Program-made: the position numbers and the translations under genes | Notes under the pieces: model-generated | The model's input: the letters and a program-made list of their open reading frames with translations, nothing else | Told to the model about the DNA's origin: nothing | Database searches by the model: none | Source of the DNA: Paenibacillus wynnii | GTDB lineage: Bacteria; Bacillota; Bacilli; Paenibacillales; Paenibacillaceae | NCBI RefSeq assembly: GCF_030812855.1 | Contig: NZ_JAUSTK010000009.1 | Location: forward strand, 124,001-188,000 | DNA: 64,000 nucleotides | Direction: 5' to 3' | Shown here: positions 37,060-46,140 of the stretch, piece by piece | How the letters are laid out: each line of letters opens with the position of its first letter | Position numbering within the stretch: position 1 is the stretch's first letter

Positions 37060-37248
37060 CACTTGCTCCTCTCCTTTTCAATACTCCTATACTGCAGGTA
37101 GCAGTAGGTTTTAACCGCTGCCCTTCTCTGTTTATCAGCATATGCCTAGTGTATTCGCCCGTTTAACGGATGGTGCCTGACATGGATTACGCACGTTACC
37201 GGAGGTTTTTTTGAGTGGATACTCTGTGAACAATGCGTATATTTATCG

Positions 37249-37330
37249 ACACACGTACCGAGACACACTTATCGATACACTTGCCGAGACAAACTTACTG
37301 AGACACACGTACCGAGTTACACGTACCAAG
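37249..37330. repeat. Degenerate 14-bp tandem repeat
   Basis: Six units based on ACACACGTACCGAG: 37249-37262, 37263-37276, a 12-bp unit at 37277-37288, then 37289-37302, 37303-37316 and 37317-37330. CA-rich, directly left of repeat copy B. No coding role seen. Confidence 0.75.
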
Positions 37331-37401
37331 AAACTACTAAGCTTCCTTCAGTGGCTAAGTATGAATTAGAGGAGTTAATCCCATTAATTGGGCGAAAATC
37401 G

Positions 37402-37701
37402 GAGGTAGTCAGTGAAATAGATGTATTTTGTACACTTATTTCTAGCTTTTGGCGCTCGGATGTATGGATAGATGTACTTTGTGCAACTAAAAATACGAAT
37501 ATGCCGGTTAAACCCCGGAATACCCAAAAATAAGTGTATAAAGTGCAATTAAACACCCTAAAGTGTGCTAAGGGAGAAATATAAGTGTACGTTGTGCAAC
37601 TATATATATTGAACCTATGTAGGTAGACGATTTGCCGTATTTTTGTCGCGGATACCCGAGGAGATACTTCTACTCTCGTACACAAACTTCTTGACGCTAC
37701 C
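37402..37701. repeat. Four-unit intergenic repeat element, copy B
   Basis: Units at 37420-37440 (inverted), 37471-37491, 37530-37553 and 37581-37602, start-to-start 51, 59 and 51 bp. The tail ends with ACACAAACTTCTTGACGCTACC at 37680-37701. Almost the same sequence as copy A across 300 bp. Confidence 0.85.
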
Positions 37702-37719
37702 CCGAGTTGCGGATGAAGA

Positions 37720-37880
37720 GATAAGAAGAAAGAAGAAAGTTAGAATAGCAGGAGTATGTAAAGTATTAGTAAGCGGGGGATATAGGAGGTGTATGTGTTG
37801 GGGGTATGCAGGTGGACTATGGTGTTGGAGTACGAGGTAGGTGTGTGATGGTGTGGTGTTGGAGTATGCAGGCTGAAGTG
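37720..37880. repeat. Purine/GT-rich low-complexity tract
   Basis: The + strand is almost free of C: runs of GAAG, then repeated GTGTTGG.GTATGCAGG and TGGTGTTGGAGTA blocks. Directly right of repeat copy B. No gene supported. Confidence 0.6.
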
Positions 37881-37925
37881 TTGTGTTTGGAGTAAAAGGG
37901 TTAGCAGCTAAGGCATACAGCTAAA

Positions 37926-37963
37926 AGACTTATACCCTTAGGCGCTCCTAAGAATATAAGTCT
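37926..37963 (-). terminator. feo operon terminator
   Basis: AGACTTATA at 37926-37934 pairs with TATAAGTCT at 37955-37963; CTTAGG and CCTAAG pair inside. On the minus strand TTTT follows. Confidence 0.75.
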
Positions 37964-37998
37964 ATGGTTTAGGTGGTGATGTGGGATTCAATCTGTGA

Positions 37999-39408
37999 TT
38001 ACACCCAGCCGAACAATCGGACAAGTTGGGCAACGGTAAAGGTAACCGTAATGGCGATGCCGAGTGGGATGACTGCTGAGAGTACAGCCCACTTCATGCT
38101 TTTGGTTTCCTTATAAATATTGATGAGTGTCGTACCGCATGGATAGTGGAGCAGGGAGAACAGCATCATGCTGAGTGCCGTAAGCCAAGTCCAACCTTGC
38201 GCTAGAAAGATATCCTTAATGCTGCCGAGGCCCTCAATATCTACCATGGCCCCGGAGGACATGTAGCCCATCAGCAGAATAGGGAGTACGATTTCATTCG
38301 CTGGGAGCCCCAGAATAAAGGCCATAATAATAAAACCGTCCATGCCAAGCAGGTTTGCGAAGGGATCGAAGAAAGCAGCCATATGGTTCAGGACGCTATC
38401 CCCACCGACAAAAATATTACCCAGCATCCAAGTGATAATCCCGGCTGGAGCCGCAACGATGATGGCCCGGGTTAGCACGTTAAGCGACTTTTCCTTGGAA
38501 GTTATAAGAATGGTTTTCCAAATTTGCGGACGGCGGTACGGCGGGAGCTCCAGCGTATAATGGGTGGGAACACCGCGCAGCGCTGTTTTGGACATCACCC
38601 AGGAGACGGTTAGAGTAACGATAATACCGATCAGGACCAGACCCATCAATACGGAGGCTGTAGCAAGTGTTCGAAGGGTTCCCGTTGTAGCCGCTCCAGC
38701 CATAAATAAGGAGGACAATAGAATCAGAGTAGGCCAACGGCCATTACAAGGTACAAAGTTATTAGTCAGTATTGCCAGCATGCGTTCCCGAGGCGATTCA
38801 ATAATACGTGTAGAGAGGATAGCAGCAGCATTGCAGCCAAAGCCCATCGACATGGTCAAGGCCTGTTTGCCATGCCCGCCTGACTTCTTGAATAAGCGGT
38901 CCATGTTGAAGGCCACGCGGGGTAGATAACCGAAATTTTCTAAAAGAGCGAAGACAGGGAAGAAGATCAACATCGGCGGCAGCATGACACTGATTACCCA
39001 TGAGGTTCCCCGGTACAATCCAAGAACAAGCACACCATGCAGCCAATCCGGAGCATTCACGGCTTGAAAACCGGCGGTGAGATAACCTTCCAAGAAGCCA
39101 AAGAAGGAAGCGAGCCAGCCTGAAGGGTAATTGGCTCCGGCAATGGTAATCCAGAACACGACTCCCAGGATTGCGAGCATAATCGGAAAACCCCATATTT
39201 TGGAGGTAACAATATTATCAAGCTTATAAGTGCTCTTCAGTTTTTTCTTATCGCGGTAGGTTACAGCATCGCTGCAGATCCCTGCAGATACACCATAAAT
39301 GCCACTGACAATCTCATCTCGAATGGCTCCGCCGTCAGCAAGACTCTTGGCGGCGAGCAGCAAAGAATCGATAGCTTCAGAACCCTTAGTCGTATGCGGT
39401 GACTCCAT
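37999..39408 (-). CDS. feoB: FeoB membrane (gate) domain, separate gene
   Basis: 469 residues with about ten helices holding the two FeoB gate domains: LPPMLIFFPVFALLENFGYLPR, then GCNAAAILSTRIIESPRER and NNFVPCNGRWP, where conserved cysteines form the presumed iron path. It lacks the G domain, which is encoded by the overlapping upstream gene (23-bp overlap). AGGAGG inside the upstream gene lies 10 nt before the ATG at 39408, so this is a real start and not a simple frameshift product. Fe2+ importer of the inner membrane. Confidence 0.87.
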   Translation of the reverse strand: MESPHTTKGSEAIDSLLLAAKSLADGGAIRDEIVSGIYGVSAGICSDAVTYRDKKKLKSTYKLDNIVTSKIWGFPIMLAILGVVFWITIAGANYPSGWLASFFGFLEGYLTAGFQAVNAPDWLHGVLVLGLYRGTSWVISVMLPPMLIFFPVFALLENFGYLPRVAFNMDRLFKKSGGHGKQALTMSMGFGCNAAAILSTRIIESPRERMLAILTNNFVPCNGRWPTLILLSSLFMAGAATTGTLRTLATASVLMGLVLIGIIVTLTVSWVMSKTALRGVPTHYTLELPPYRRPQIWKTILITSKEKSLNVLTRAIIVAAPAGIITWMLGNIFVGGDSVLNHMAAFFDPFANLLGMDGFIIMAFILGLPANEIVLPILLMGYMSSGAMVDIEGLGSIKDIFLAQGWTWLTALSMMLFSLLHYPCGTTLINIYKETKSMKWAVLSAVIPLGIAITVTFTVAQLVRLFGWV

Positions 39409-40117
39409 GGCTAATAACCTCCTTTGTTCCAGACATCGTTTTTCGGCTGATGTTGTCTTTAAGTGAAGTAAGCAGGCTGTCTTCACCGTCCAGCAGGCGA
39501 AGTGCTATCCAGCGTGCCGGGAATTTGGAACCGATCGTTTGCTCTACCATCGGCAGAAGCAGGGCAATCCCTTTTTCAATTTCATCATTGTAAGTGATAT
39601 GGAGAGGTTGGGCTGTAAAAGCACCTGTAGCGACACGTTCCACCTGATCAAGCAATGCTGAAATTCCGATTTTATTGCGCGCCGATATGGCAACGACAGG
39701 AACACCGAGTCTCTTTGAGATAGCCTTTAGGTTAATTTCAATACCAAGTCTGCGGGCTTCATCTATTAGGTTAATGCAGACAACCGCCCGTCCGGTGATC
39801 TCCAGAACTTGCAGGGCAAGATTTAGATTGCGCTCAAGCGACGTAGCGTCAAGAACCACGAGTGTCACATCCGGCTGCTCAAAGATAATATAGTCTCTGG
39901 CGGCTTCTTCATCTGCCGAATTGGAATACAGCGAATACGTCCCCGGAAGATCGACTGCTTGGTATTTATGACCATTGTGAGTGAACTCTCCCTCGGCAGT
40001 GATAACCGTTTTGCCAGCCCAGTTGCCTGTATGCTGGCGCATACCGGTCAACAGGTTGAAGAGAGTGCTCTTACCCGTGTTAGGGTTGCCCGCAAACGCG
40101 ACAGTGTAATGACTCAT
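39386..40117 (-). CDS. feoB: FeoB GTPase domain, separate gene
   Basis: 243 residues. Small GTPase with G1 GNPNTGKS (about 9-16), switch region THNGHKYQAVDLPGTYSL (G3 DLPG) and a helical guanine-dissociation-inhibitor segment at the end. No membrane helix. Start ATG at 40117 overlaps the feoA stop (ATGA), after GGAGG. It would drive or gate the membrane half encoded next. Confidence 0.87.
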   Translation of the reverse strand: MSHYTVAFAGNPNTGKSTLFNLLTGMRQHTGNWAGKTVITAEGEFTHNGHKYQAVDLPGTYSLYSNSADEEAARDYIIFEQPDVTLVVLDATSLERNLNLALQVLEITGRAVVCINLIDEARRLGIEINLKAISKRLGVPVVAISARNKIGISALLDQVERVATGAFTAQPLHITYNDEIEKGIALLLPMVEQTIGSKFPARWIALRLLDGEDSLLTSLKDNISRKTMSGTKEVISHGVTAYD

Positions 40118-40371
40118 GATTCTCCACCTCCGATGCATTCTCCGTAAATCAGTGAGCTTTCTTCTCTGCGCAAGGCAATCGTTGTGTTGCTTATCCGAAA
40201 GGCGGTAGGGTCTCCAAGCGGACTGCGCCGCAGAACCTCCACGACATTGCCGACCACAAATCCGAGGTCAAGCAATCTTCTTCTTAACACACCCTGAACC
40301 TCTATACCGCTAATGCGCAGCGTACTTCCGTTGACGGCTTCTGACAAAGGAATACTAGTTCCGGTCATCAT
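40114..40371 (-). CDS. feoA: FeoA
   Basis: 84 residues, SH3-like cytosolic partner of FeoB. LSEAVNGSTLRISGI, RRRLLDLGFVVGNVVEVLRRSPLGDP and FRISNTTIALRREE are the family blocks. GAGGGAG lies 6 nt before the ATG at 40371. First gene of feoA-feoB(G)-feoB(membrane). Confidence 0.92.
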   Translation of the reverse strand: MMTGTSIPLSEAVNGSTLRISGIEVQGVLRRRLLDLGFVVGNVVEVLRRSPLGDPTAFRISNTTIALRREESSLIYGECIGGGES

Positions 40372-40442
40372 AAGATCTCCCTCTTTCATTATGGTTTAGT
40401 TAATGAGCTATATTTTACGTTGAATTTTCATCGATAGTTATT

Positions 40443-40458
40443 TTGTGGTAAGCCACAA
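40443..40458. promoter_or_regulatory. Inverted repeat upstream of feoA
   Basis: TTGTGG, TAAG, CCACAA is a perfect 6-bp inverted repeat about 72 bp upstream of the feoA start. It does not match a Fur box. Possible operator for an unidentified regulator. Confidence 0.45.
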
Positions 40459-40510
40459 TAGTAGTATACGTAAATAACTTTGTCCCTGCAACAAAAATGT
40501 TTCCCGAGGG

Positions 40511-40558
40511 CAAAAAAATATTCCCCTGCCGAAAAGCAATTGCTTCTCAGTAGGGGAA
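40511..40558 (-). terminator. Terminator of the SRPBCC gene
   Basis: TTCCCCT (40521-40527) pairs with AGGGGAA (40552-40558), AAGCAATTGCTT pairs inside, and on the minus strand ATTTTTTT follows. Confidence 0.85.
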
Positions 40559-40606
40559 TAGAATTGAAGCTCTATTTTATATGCTCAATGGGCGCTGTAG
40601 CGACTT

Positions 40607-41065
40607 CTATTCCCAGCTCCCAAAATCAAGCGTTCTTCCGGTTTCAATCAGCGTTTTTGTATTGCTCATAATCTGCCACCAAGCGCTTTTGCTGCCCGCA
40701 TAGGAAGGATCGTCAGGATGCCACTCATCGTGAATTAGTGTCAGCTTAGTACAGCCCCCGACCGGGTCAAGCAGATAGGTTATCCGGGATTCATAATTTT
40801 CGCCGCCCTTAAGATAGGAAGGTCCAACCTTATGAATGAAGCGGAGAGCCTTCTGTGGGGTGAACTCCAATATTTTACCATATACATGCAGAGTTTCATC
40901 ACCTTCAGCACCCGGCCCAATATACTCCAAGAGTTCACCTTCCTTGAAGCTGGAACGAATCACGCTGCCGTAGTAGATTTGCTTCGTACTGTCAGGGGAG
41001 ATTAAATGTTCCCACACCTTTTCGGGTGTTGCTCCAATATAGAATTCGTATTTTAGTTCCTTCAT
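40607..41065 (-). CDS. SRPBCC/AHSA1-like domain protein
   Basis: 152 residues of the START-like fold: YEFYIGATPEKVWEHLISP at the N terminus and WHPDDPSYAG...WWQIMSNTKTLIETG at the C terminus. Such proteins bind hydrophobic ligands or act as stress co-factors; the precise role is unknown. Lies downstream of a WYL regulator but is separated from it by a terminator, so has its own promoter. Confidence 0.85.
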   Translation of the reverse strand: MKELKYEFYIGATPEKVWEHLISPDSTKQIYYGSVIRSSFKEGELLEYIGPGAEGDETLHVYGKILEFTPQKALRFIHKVGPSYLKGGENYESRITYLLDPVGGCTKLTLIHDEWHPDDPSYAGSKSAWWQIMSNTKTLIETGRTLDFGSWE

Positions 41066-41095
41066 TAATCTTCCTCCTTCAGGGATATTGTCATT

Positions 41096-41111
41096 TATGT
41101 CCTAAGACATA
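41096..41111. promoter_or_regulatory. Palindrome upstream of the SRPBCC gene
   Basis: TATGTC, CTAA, GACATA is perfect over 6 bp each side, about 30 bp before the SRPBCC start. Candidate operator, possibly for the adjacent WYL regulator. Confidence 0.45.
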
Positions 41112-41123
41112 GCTTTACTATAC

Positions 41124-41157
41124 AAAAAGACCACTGACAATTACGGTCAGTGATCTT
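41124..41157 (-). terminator. Terminator of the WYL regulator gene
   Basis: Minus strand: AAGATCACTGAC, a short loop, GTCAGTGGTCTT and TTT. One G-T pair in the stem. Confidence 0.85.
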
Positions 41158-41169
41158 AAAATTTTTTGT

Positions 41170-42126
41170 TTAGGTTTCATAATGGTGTGCCACCTCGGAG
41201 GCGACAGAAGCCAGTTTTTGCTTCAGGGCAGCGGGTTCAAGGATGGTTAAGGTTGTACCATATGGCAGAAGGAAGTAGGGAACATAGGTGAATAAAGAGG
41301 TTTTATCCAGTTGGAAGCGTGCTTGCCCCTCTGTACGCTCCTGAAGCGTATGTCCGAACAACCAGTGACTGCATAAGTCATTCAAGATTTCTTCTCCGGA
41401 TTGGATGAGAACCGTAACCAACTTCTCCTCGTCCTTAGAGCCGGGAAGAAGACCTTTCAGCAAAAACTCACGCGCGGAGAAATCGGTAGGACGTTCAAAG
41501 CTCGCACCCGTTCTCAGCAATTCGATCATCCGATCCACCCGAAAACTGCGAATTTCTTGTCGTTGATGGCAATAAGCCACCGCATACCATTGCCCTTTCC
41601 AGAGAACAAGCCCATAAGGGTCGATAGCTCTTGAGGTGGGTGCTTCGGTATTTCCCTTGCGATAATCCATGTGCAGTGTGTAACCGTTGGCCGTACAAAA
41701 TTCCAGCTCCTTTAGCAGATGCTCCAGCGGTGCGGTTGGAGAATGCAAGGTTTCAATACCGCTCTCGTGGCGCTCCATGTGCTCTAATTGTCCGGAATTA
41801 CTGTACCTTTTAAGCTTATTTATCGCTCGGTCTAGAGCTTCCACATAGGGATAGCCGGTTCCCCGGGCGAAGGCAGAGACTTGCACGAGAGCCTGCTGCT
41901 CTTCGGAATCGAAGAATAATGGGGCTTCTTTAAAATGCTCCGGGAGGCTGTAACCTCCACCAAGCCCGGCATCGGCAATAATCGGTACGCCGCTGGCGCA
42001 CAGCGAATCTATATAGCGGTACACCGAGCGAATGCTGATTTCCAGCGCTTCAGCCACTTCCCCGGCAGTTCTTTTTCGTTCCTTCACCATCCAGAGAATG
42101 GACAGCATGTGATCGGCTTTTGACAT
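41170..42126 (-). CDS. YafY/WYL-family transcriptional regulator
   Basis: 318 residues. N-terminal winged helix (MLSILWMVKERKRTAGEVAE, SIRSVYRYIDSL) and a WYL domain from about 130 (GLVLWKGQWYAVAYC). GGAGG precedes the ATG at 42126. WYL regulators bind small ligands or nucleic acids. Its target could be the SRPBCC gene immediately downstream. Confidence 0.9.
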   Translation of the reverse strand: MSKADHMLSILWMVKERKRTAGEVAEALEISIRSVYRYIDSLCASGVPIIADAGLGGGYSLPEHFKEAPLFFDSEEQQALVQVSAFARGTGYPYVEALDRAINKLKRYSNSGQLEHMERHESGIETLHSPTAPLEHLLKELEFCTANGYTLHMDYRKGNTEAPTSRAIDPYGLVLWKGQWYAVAYCHQRQEIRSFRVDRMIELLRTGASFERPTDFSAREFLLKGLLPGSKDEEKLVTVLIQSGEEILNDLCSHWLFGHTLQERTEGQARFQLDKTSLFTYVPYFLLPYGTTLTILEPAALKQKLASVASEVAHHYET

Positions 42127-42207
42127 TATGGGGTTCCTCCCGTACGGCGAATCCAGCACAACCAGTGTACCGCGAAAGCCTCAATCCGCCAAACCCGAAG
42201 TTCTACC

Positions 42208-44160
42208 CTATACCATCATCTTTTTAAGGCTGTGAATATAGCGCGACTTAACGATGAGGAAGAATACGGTTTGTAGAATCAGGCAAGCAGCAAAGGTAGT
42301 TAGAACAGGCTCAACTACATTAGTGATACCCATTTCAGTAAGAATAGGGCTGATAACCACCAGACTTTGTATGGCTGACACGACGATCGGGATATAGAAC
42401 AGGATTGCAATCTGTTTCGTAGCCGCAGCAGACATTTCACTAGTGCTAAGGCCGATCTTGGACAGTGCACGATACATACGGATGTCAGCCGCCAGCTCGC
42501 TATGGAGCTTAAAGTATAAGAAACTTGCCGATGAGACAGAAAATATCAATGCGACAAAGATACTGATGAAGCTGAGCATGGCTGTACTTTGTTTAAGAAA
42601 CAAATAATTACTGGCGCGCATTCTTAAGTAGAAGCTTAGATCGCTGTTATTTTTAATTGCCGATTCATTCCACTCCGTAAGATGGTCTCCAACCTTCGCT
42701 TCTTGGCTATCTACTGTTGGTAATGAACCTGTATCCCACGCCGGGACCTTATATAAAAACATGATTGTAGATATAATGTTTCTTCCTGATTGAGCAGATT
42801 TGGCCACCGACAGGGTATCCATCCACTTATCCGGAACAATGAGTAGAGGTGCTTCAGCAGGTGAAAAACCTAGAGAGTCACTAACAAGATTATCCTTAAT
42901 GTTAAGTGCAGTAGTCGGCTGTTCTTCTAAAGTAAGCATTCCATTATGAACATAGTCAGAGGTTTCCATTTCCTTTGAAGTAATGAGAATAGCCTCATTT
43001 AGTCCAAGCGAGCTTTCCTCAGGAAGGCCGATTAAGGGAGCTATCTGCATATATTGAGATAAGCTTAGAAGCTGTAATAATTCACGTTGGCTTCCTTTGG
43101 TAAACCCGTCCAGAATATCGGCTCTTGCCTCCGTGTATTCTACCCCAGCTGCCTTCAGTTGTTCAACAATTTCACTTCGATCGGGCTCAGCAGCAGGTTT
43201 TTTGTAATAGGTTTTTGTGATGGCAAAAGGATTGGCTGAATAAATCTCTCGTCCAGCCTGATTAATCGAAAGGACTACCCCTGCGCCCATGCTCGCTATG
43301 GCAGTGACAACAGTGATCATGAATAACATTCTGGAATTATCCCGAAGCTTATAACTCATTTCTGAGATCCAGAGCAGCCTCGTGCCGCGCCAAGTAGATT
43401 TTCTGCTGCGCTGCAGCAGGCGCATGATCAGAACGGATAATTGAGAGTAAAAGAAATAAGTTCCGGCAATACCCGTAACAGCTGCGAGAGTTATCGACAC
43501 CGGGCTTAGCTGCCAGCGTATCGCGTAGTATCCAACGGCCAACAATGCAGCCCCGAATAAAGATAGAAGTATTGAGGCTTTGGGTTGTTTTTTTGGCTTG
43601 GCATTACCCTGAAGCAGCTCCAGGACCTTGTTTTTGCGAATAAACAGCAAAGTGAAAATTGATATGACCAGAAATAACGAGAGAAAAGAGGCGGAGGTAA
43701 TCACTATAGCCTTCATCGGCCAGTAAAAGGGCAGTTCTCCAATTCCAATTGTTTTGGTGCTGAGCAGAAGGAAGAACTTGGAGAGCAGCATGCCCCCGGC
43801 AATTCCACTGACGATCGCAAATAGTCCGATGATCATATTTTCCAGGAAAATCAGCCCGTTAATCTGACCCGGCCTCGCCCCCAGTATGGACAAAAGTCCA
43901 AACTCCAAATTGCGCGACTTGAGAAAAGAGCTGATAGAATACAGCACAAAGAAAAAAGCAAATACATACACAATGTAGGCCGCTACCTGCATGCTCGTTG
44001 CTGCTCTGGGTCCCATATCACTGTTTGTAATTTCCGGGTGATAGATGAACACGCTATAGGCAAAAAACACCATGACCATAAAGGAGCTGCTTAGAAAATA
44101 AGCAATATATGCGCGCGCGTTGCGGCGAACATTATTAAACGCGAATTGAGGAAAGTTCAT
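42208..44160 (-). CDS. Peptide-antibiotic ABC transporter permease, BceB-like
   Basis: 650 residues: about ten membrane segments with one large extracellular loop (about 300-500) between helices 7 and 8, the BceB plan. The N terminus NNVRRNARAYIAYFLSSSF is typical. Works with the upstream ATPase; its start overlaps that gene by 26 bp. BceAB systems sense and remove cell-wall antibiotics, with a BceS kinase as partner. Confidence 0.9.
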   Translation of the reverse strand: MNFPQFAFNNVRRNARAYIAYFLSSSFMVMVFFAYSVFIYHPEITNSDMGPRAATSMQVAAYIVYVFAFFFVLYSISSFLKSRNLEFGLLSILGARPGQINGLIFLENMIIGLFAIVSGIAGGMLLSKFFLLLSTKTIGIGELPFYWPMKAIVITSASFLSLFLVISIFTLLFIRKNKVLELLQGNAKPKKQPKASILLSLFGAALLAVGYYAIRWQLSPVSITLAAVTGIAGTYFFYSQLSVLIMRLLQRSRKSTWRGTRLLWISEMSYKLRDNSRMLFMITVVTAIASMGAGVVLSINQAGREIYSANPFAITKTYYKKPAAEPDRSEIVEQLKAAGVEYTEARADILDGFTKGSQRELLQLLSLSQYMQIAPLIGLPEESSLGLNEAILITSKEMETSDYVHNGMLTLEEQPTTALNIKDNLVSDSLGFSPAEAPLLIVPDKWMDTLSVAKSAQSGRNIISTIMFLYKVPAWDTGSLPTVDSQEAKVGDHLTEWNESAIKNNSDLSFYLRMRASNYLFLKQSTAMLSFISIFVALIFSVSSASFLYFKLHSELAADIRMYRALSKIGLSTSEMSAAATKQIAILFYIPIVVSAIQSLVVISPILTEMGITNVVEPVLTTFAACLILQTVFFLIVKSRYIHSLKKMMV

Positions 44161-44905
44161 GACTATTCCCTCCCCAGAACGAGAGTGTGTCGATAATCTT
44201 TTGAAAGAAGGCCTGGCGGTTGTCTCCCCGGTGTATTTCGGCAGCTAGCCTACCGTCTTTGATGAAGACAATTCGGTTGCAATAGCTCGCTGCCAGTGGA
44301 TCATGTGTCACGAGCATTATGGTGGTTCCTTCTTTACGGTTGATATCCTCCAGCGATTCCATCACGATCCGTGAGGAGTTGGAATCCAGCGCACCTGTAG
44401 GCTCATCGGCCAGAATCATAGCAGGAGAGGTAATAATCGCTCGGGCAATCGCTGTCCGCTGCCGCTGTCCGCCTGAGATCTCGAAGGTTCTTTTATTCAA
44501 AATATCTTTGATATTCAGCCGTCCAGCCACTTTGTCGAGCAGGGATTCCATCTCGCTCAACTTCCGATTATCCAGTGTTAACGGCAGTACAATATTCTCG
44601 GCAACCGTTAAGGTATCCAGCAGATTGAAGTCCTGAAAAACAAAGCCGAGCTGTCGACGCCGAAAATGGGCCAGTTCCTTTTTATTCAATACGTAGGGGT
44701 TACTGCCGTTGATGTTTATCTCACCTGAAGAGGGCTGATCGATGGTAGATACCATGTTAAGCAAAGTGGTTTTTCCGCTGCCTGACGGTCCCATAATACC
44801 GACAAATTCTCCGCTTTCAATGCTGAGGTGAATATCGGTTAGCGCTTGTGTGGTCACTTTACCCGGATACACCTTATTTAAGGCTTTAACTTCCAGAACG
44901 TTCAT
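44135..44905 (-). CDS. Peptide-antibiotic ABC transporter ATPase, BceA-like
   Basis: 256 residues. Walker A GPSGSGKTT (about 37-45), Q-loop VFQDFNLLDTLT, signature ISGGQRQRTAIARAI, Walker B ILADEPTGALDS. These match the BceA/LolD-type ATPase. The ATG at 44905 follows GGAAAGG. Together with BceB it makes the transporter. Confidence 0.92.
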   Translation of the reverse strand: MNVLEVKALNKVYPGKVTTQALTDIHLSIESGEFVGIMGPSGSGKTTLLNMVSTIDQPSSGEININGSNPYVLNKKELAHFRRRQLGFVFQDFNLLDTLTVAENIVLPLTLDNRKLSEMESLLDKVAGRLNIKDILNKRTFEISGGQRQRTAIARAIITSPAMILADEPTGALDSNSSRIVMESLEDINRKEGTTIMLVTHDPLAASYCNRIVFIKDGRLAAEIHRGDNRQAFFQKIIDTLSFWGGNSHELSSIRV

Positions 44906-45041
44906 GTAGGTCAATCCTTTCCTGTAGAAGCGCAAGGCAGTGCTTCTTGGTCTGCTTCCAATGTACAGGATGTGTCCCCGAGGTGCTATGGATTTACCTT
45001 AAAATTATCTTACAGCGCTGTTAAGGTTATGTTCGTATTTA

Positions 45042-46133
45042 TTAAGAAGAGCGCTTGTTATTACCTCGAACCAAAATGGTCAGAGCGAGCAGTATTGGGA
45101 TGGCGATCTGGAAGAGGGTGTCTATCTTAAGGCTGGGTCCTAGACCAAAGGTAATATGCTGCGTGTAGTCCCTCTCCAGAAAGGAGGCGGCATAGATCAT
45201 AGCCCCAACGGGATAAACGCACCATTTCGCTGGCTTCCCGATCAGGCCTGTAACTCCTTTAACAGCGCAATAGTAGAATAGCATCATCTTGAGTTGCAGC
45301 CCAATGAACAGCTGAATGGTGACCAAGATGTCAAGTCGTTCAATAAACTTCAAGCCGGATAAGGTCCGAACGGTTTTTAGGAAGGGAAGCTGGCTTATTC
45401 CGGCTACAGTCGGCCCGAGTACAGCCACATTCAACGCGTTCATGAAAATTAGAAAGATACTGATGGCTATATAAGCCGAGAGGGTGTTTCTAACCGGAAC
45501 TCCGGGCTTATTCCATAAAGACCACAGCATCAGAAATACAATCATCTGGCCGAATGGAAAAGAAACAATATCCGGTAAAGCAGCTTTTAATATCGGTCTA
45601 AGGCCGCTATCAAATACTGGCAAAAGATGGCTGAAATTCACAGAGCCCGCAATTCCGAGCAGAAAAATGAGCAGTCCATAAAAGGAAAGCACAATCGGCA
45701 GCAATACCTCGGGCAGCCGGAAGATGACCTCGGTACCCTTCCATATGGCGTAAAGCGCGGTAAATACAAAAATCAGCATTGTGAAAGACATCGGGGTCCT
45801 CTGTAATAGTGTCATGGATGTCAGCTCACCCAAATCGCGTACATTACGCATGGATTGGTAAGCGAAATACATGCAATAGGTTCCACCGATGATGGAACCC
45901 GCAATACGTCCGAAATGGAATTTTAACATACCAATCAGATCCATCTTGGGGGAGCTGTGCTGAATCCATAATAGTAGGAGAAGAAGCAAGAATCCGGCCG
46001 CCGATCCAACAATCATCGCCAGCCAAGAATCCTGTTTGGCCTTGCTGCCGAGAAGAAACAGCGGCGTACTGCCAATCTCGAACAGCATAATCATAAATAT
46101 AATTTGCAGGGAAGATACTTGCTCTTTTACCAT
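45042..46133 (-). CDS. Germinant receptor B-type permease (second copy)
   Basis: 363 residues with about ten helices, GerAB/ArcD/ProY family: SLQIIFMIMLFEIGS at the N terminus and TLLQRTPMSFTML. It resembles amino-acid transporters and acts in spore germination as the ligand-binding B subunit. GGGGG sits about 11 nt before the ATG. It is the second B-type gene of the operon, after the A-B-C-D series. Confidence 0.87.
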   Translation of the reverse strand: MVKEQVSSLQIIFMIMLFEIGSTPLFLLGSKAKQDSWLAMIVGSAAGFLLLLLLLWIQHSSPKMDLIGMLKFHFGRIAGSIIGGTYCMYFAYQSMRNVRDLGELTSMTLLQRTPMSFTMLIFVFTALYAIWKGTEVIFRLPEVLLPIVLSFYGLLIFLLGIAGSVNFSHLLPVFDSGLRPILKAALPDIVSFPFGQMIVFLMLWSLWNKPGVPVRNTLSAYIAISIFLIFMNALNVAVLGPTVAGISQLPFLKTVRTLSGLKFIERLDILVTIQLFIGLQLKMMLFYYCAVKGVTGLIGKPAKWCVYPVGAMIYAASFLERDYTQHITFGLGPSLKIDTLFQIAIPILLALTILVRGNNKRSS

Positions 46134-46140
46134 GAATAAA

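Noticed and set aside
37643..37840. A 65-codon frame in the GT-rich tract
   Set aside because: Low-complexity DNA with no ribosome site; codon pattern follows the skew.
39386..39486. FeoB split as a sequencing frameshift
   Set aside because: The second half has its own well-spaced AGGAGG and start, which a simple frameshift would not create; kept as a probable natural split.
40443..40458. Fur box ahead of feoA
   Set aside because: Does not fit the TGATAAT-type inverted repeat; kept only as an unknown palindrome.
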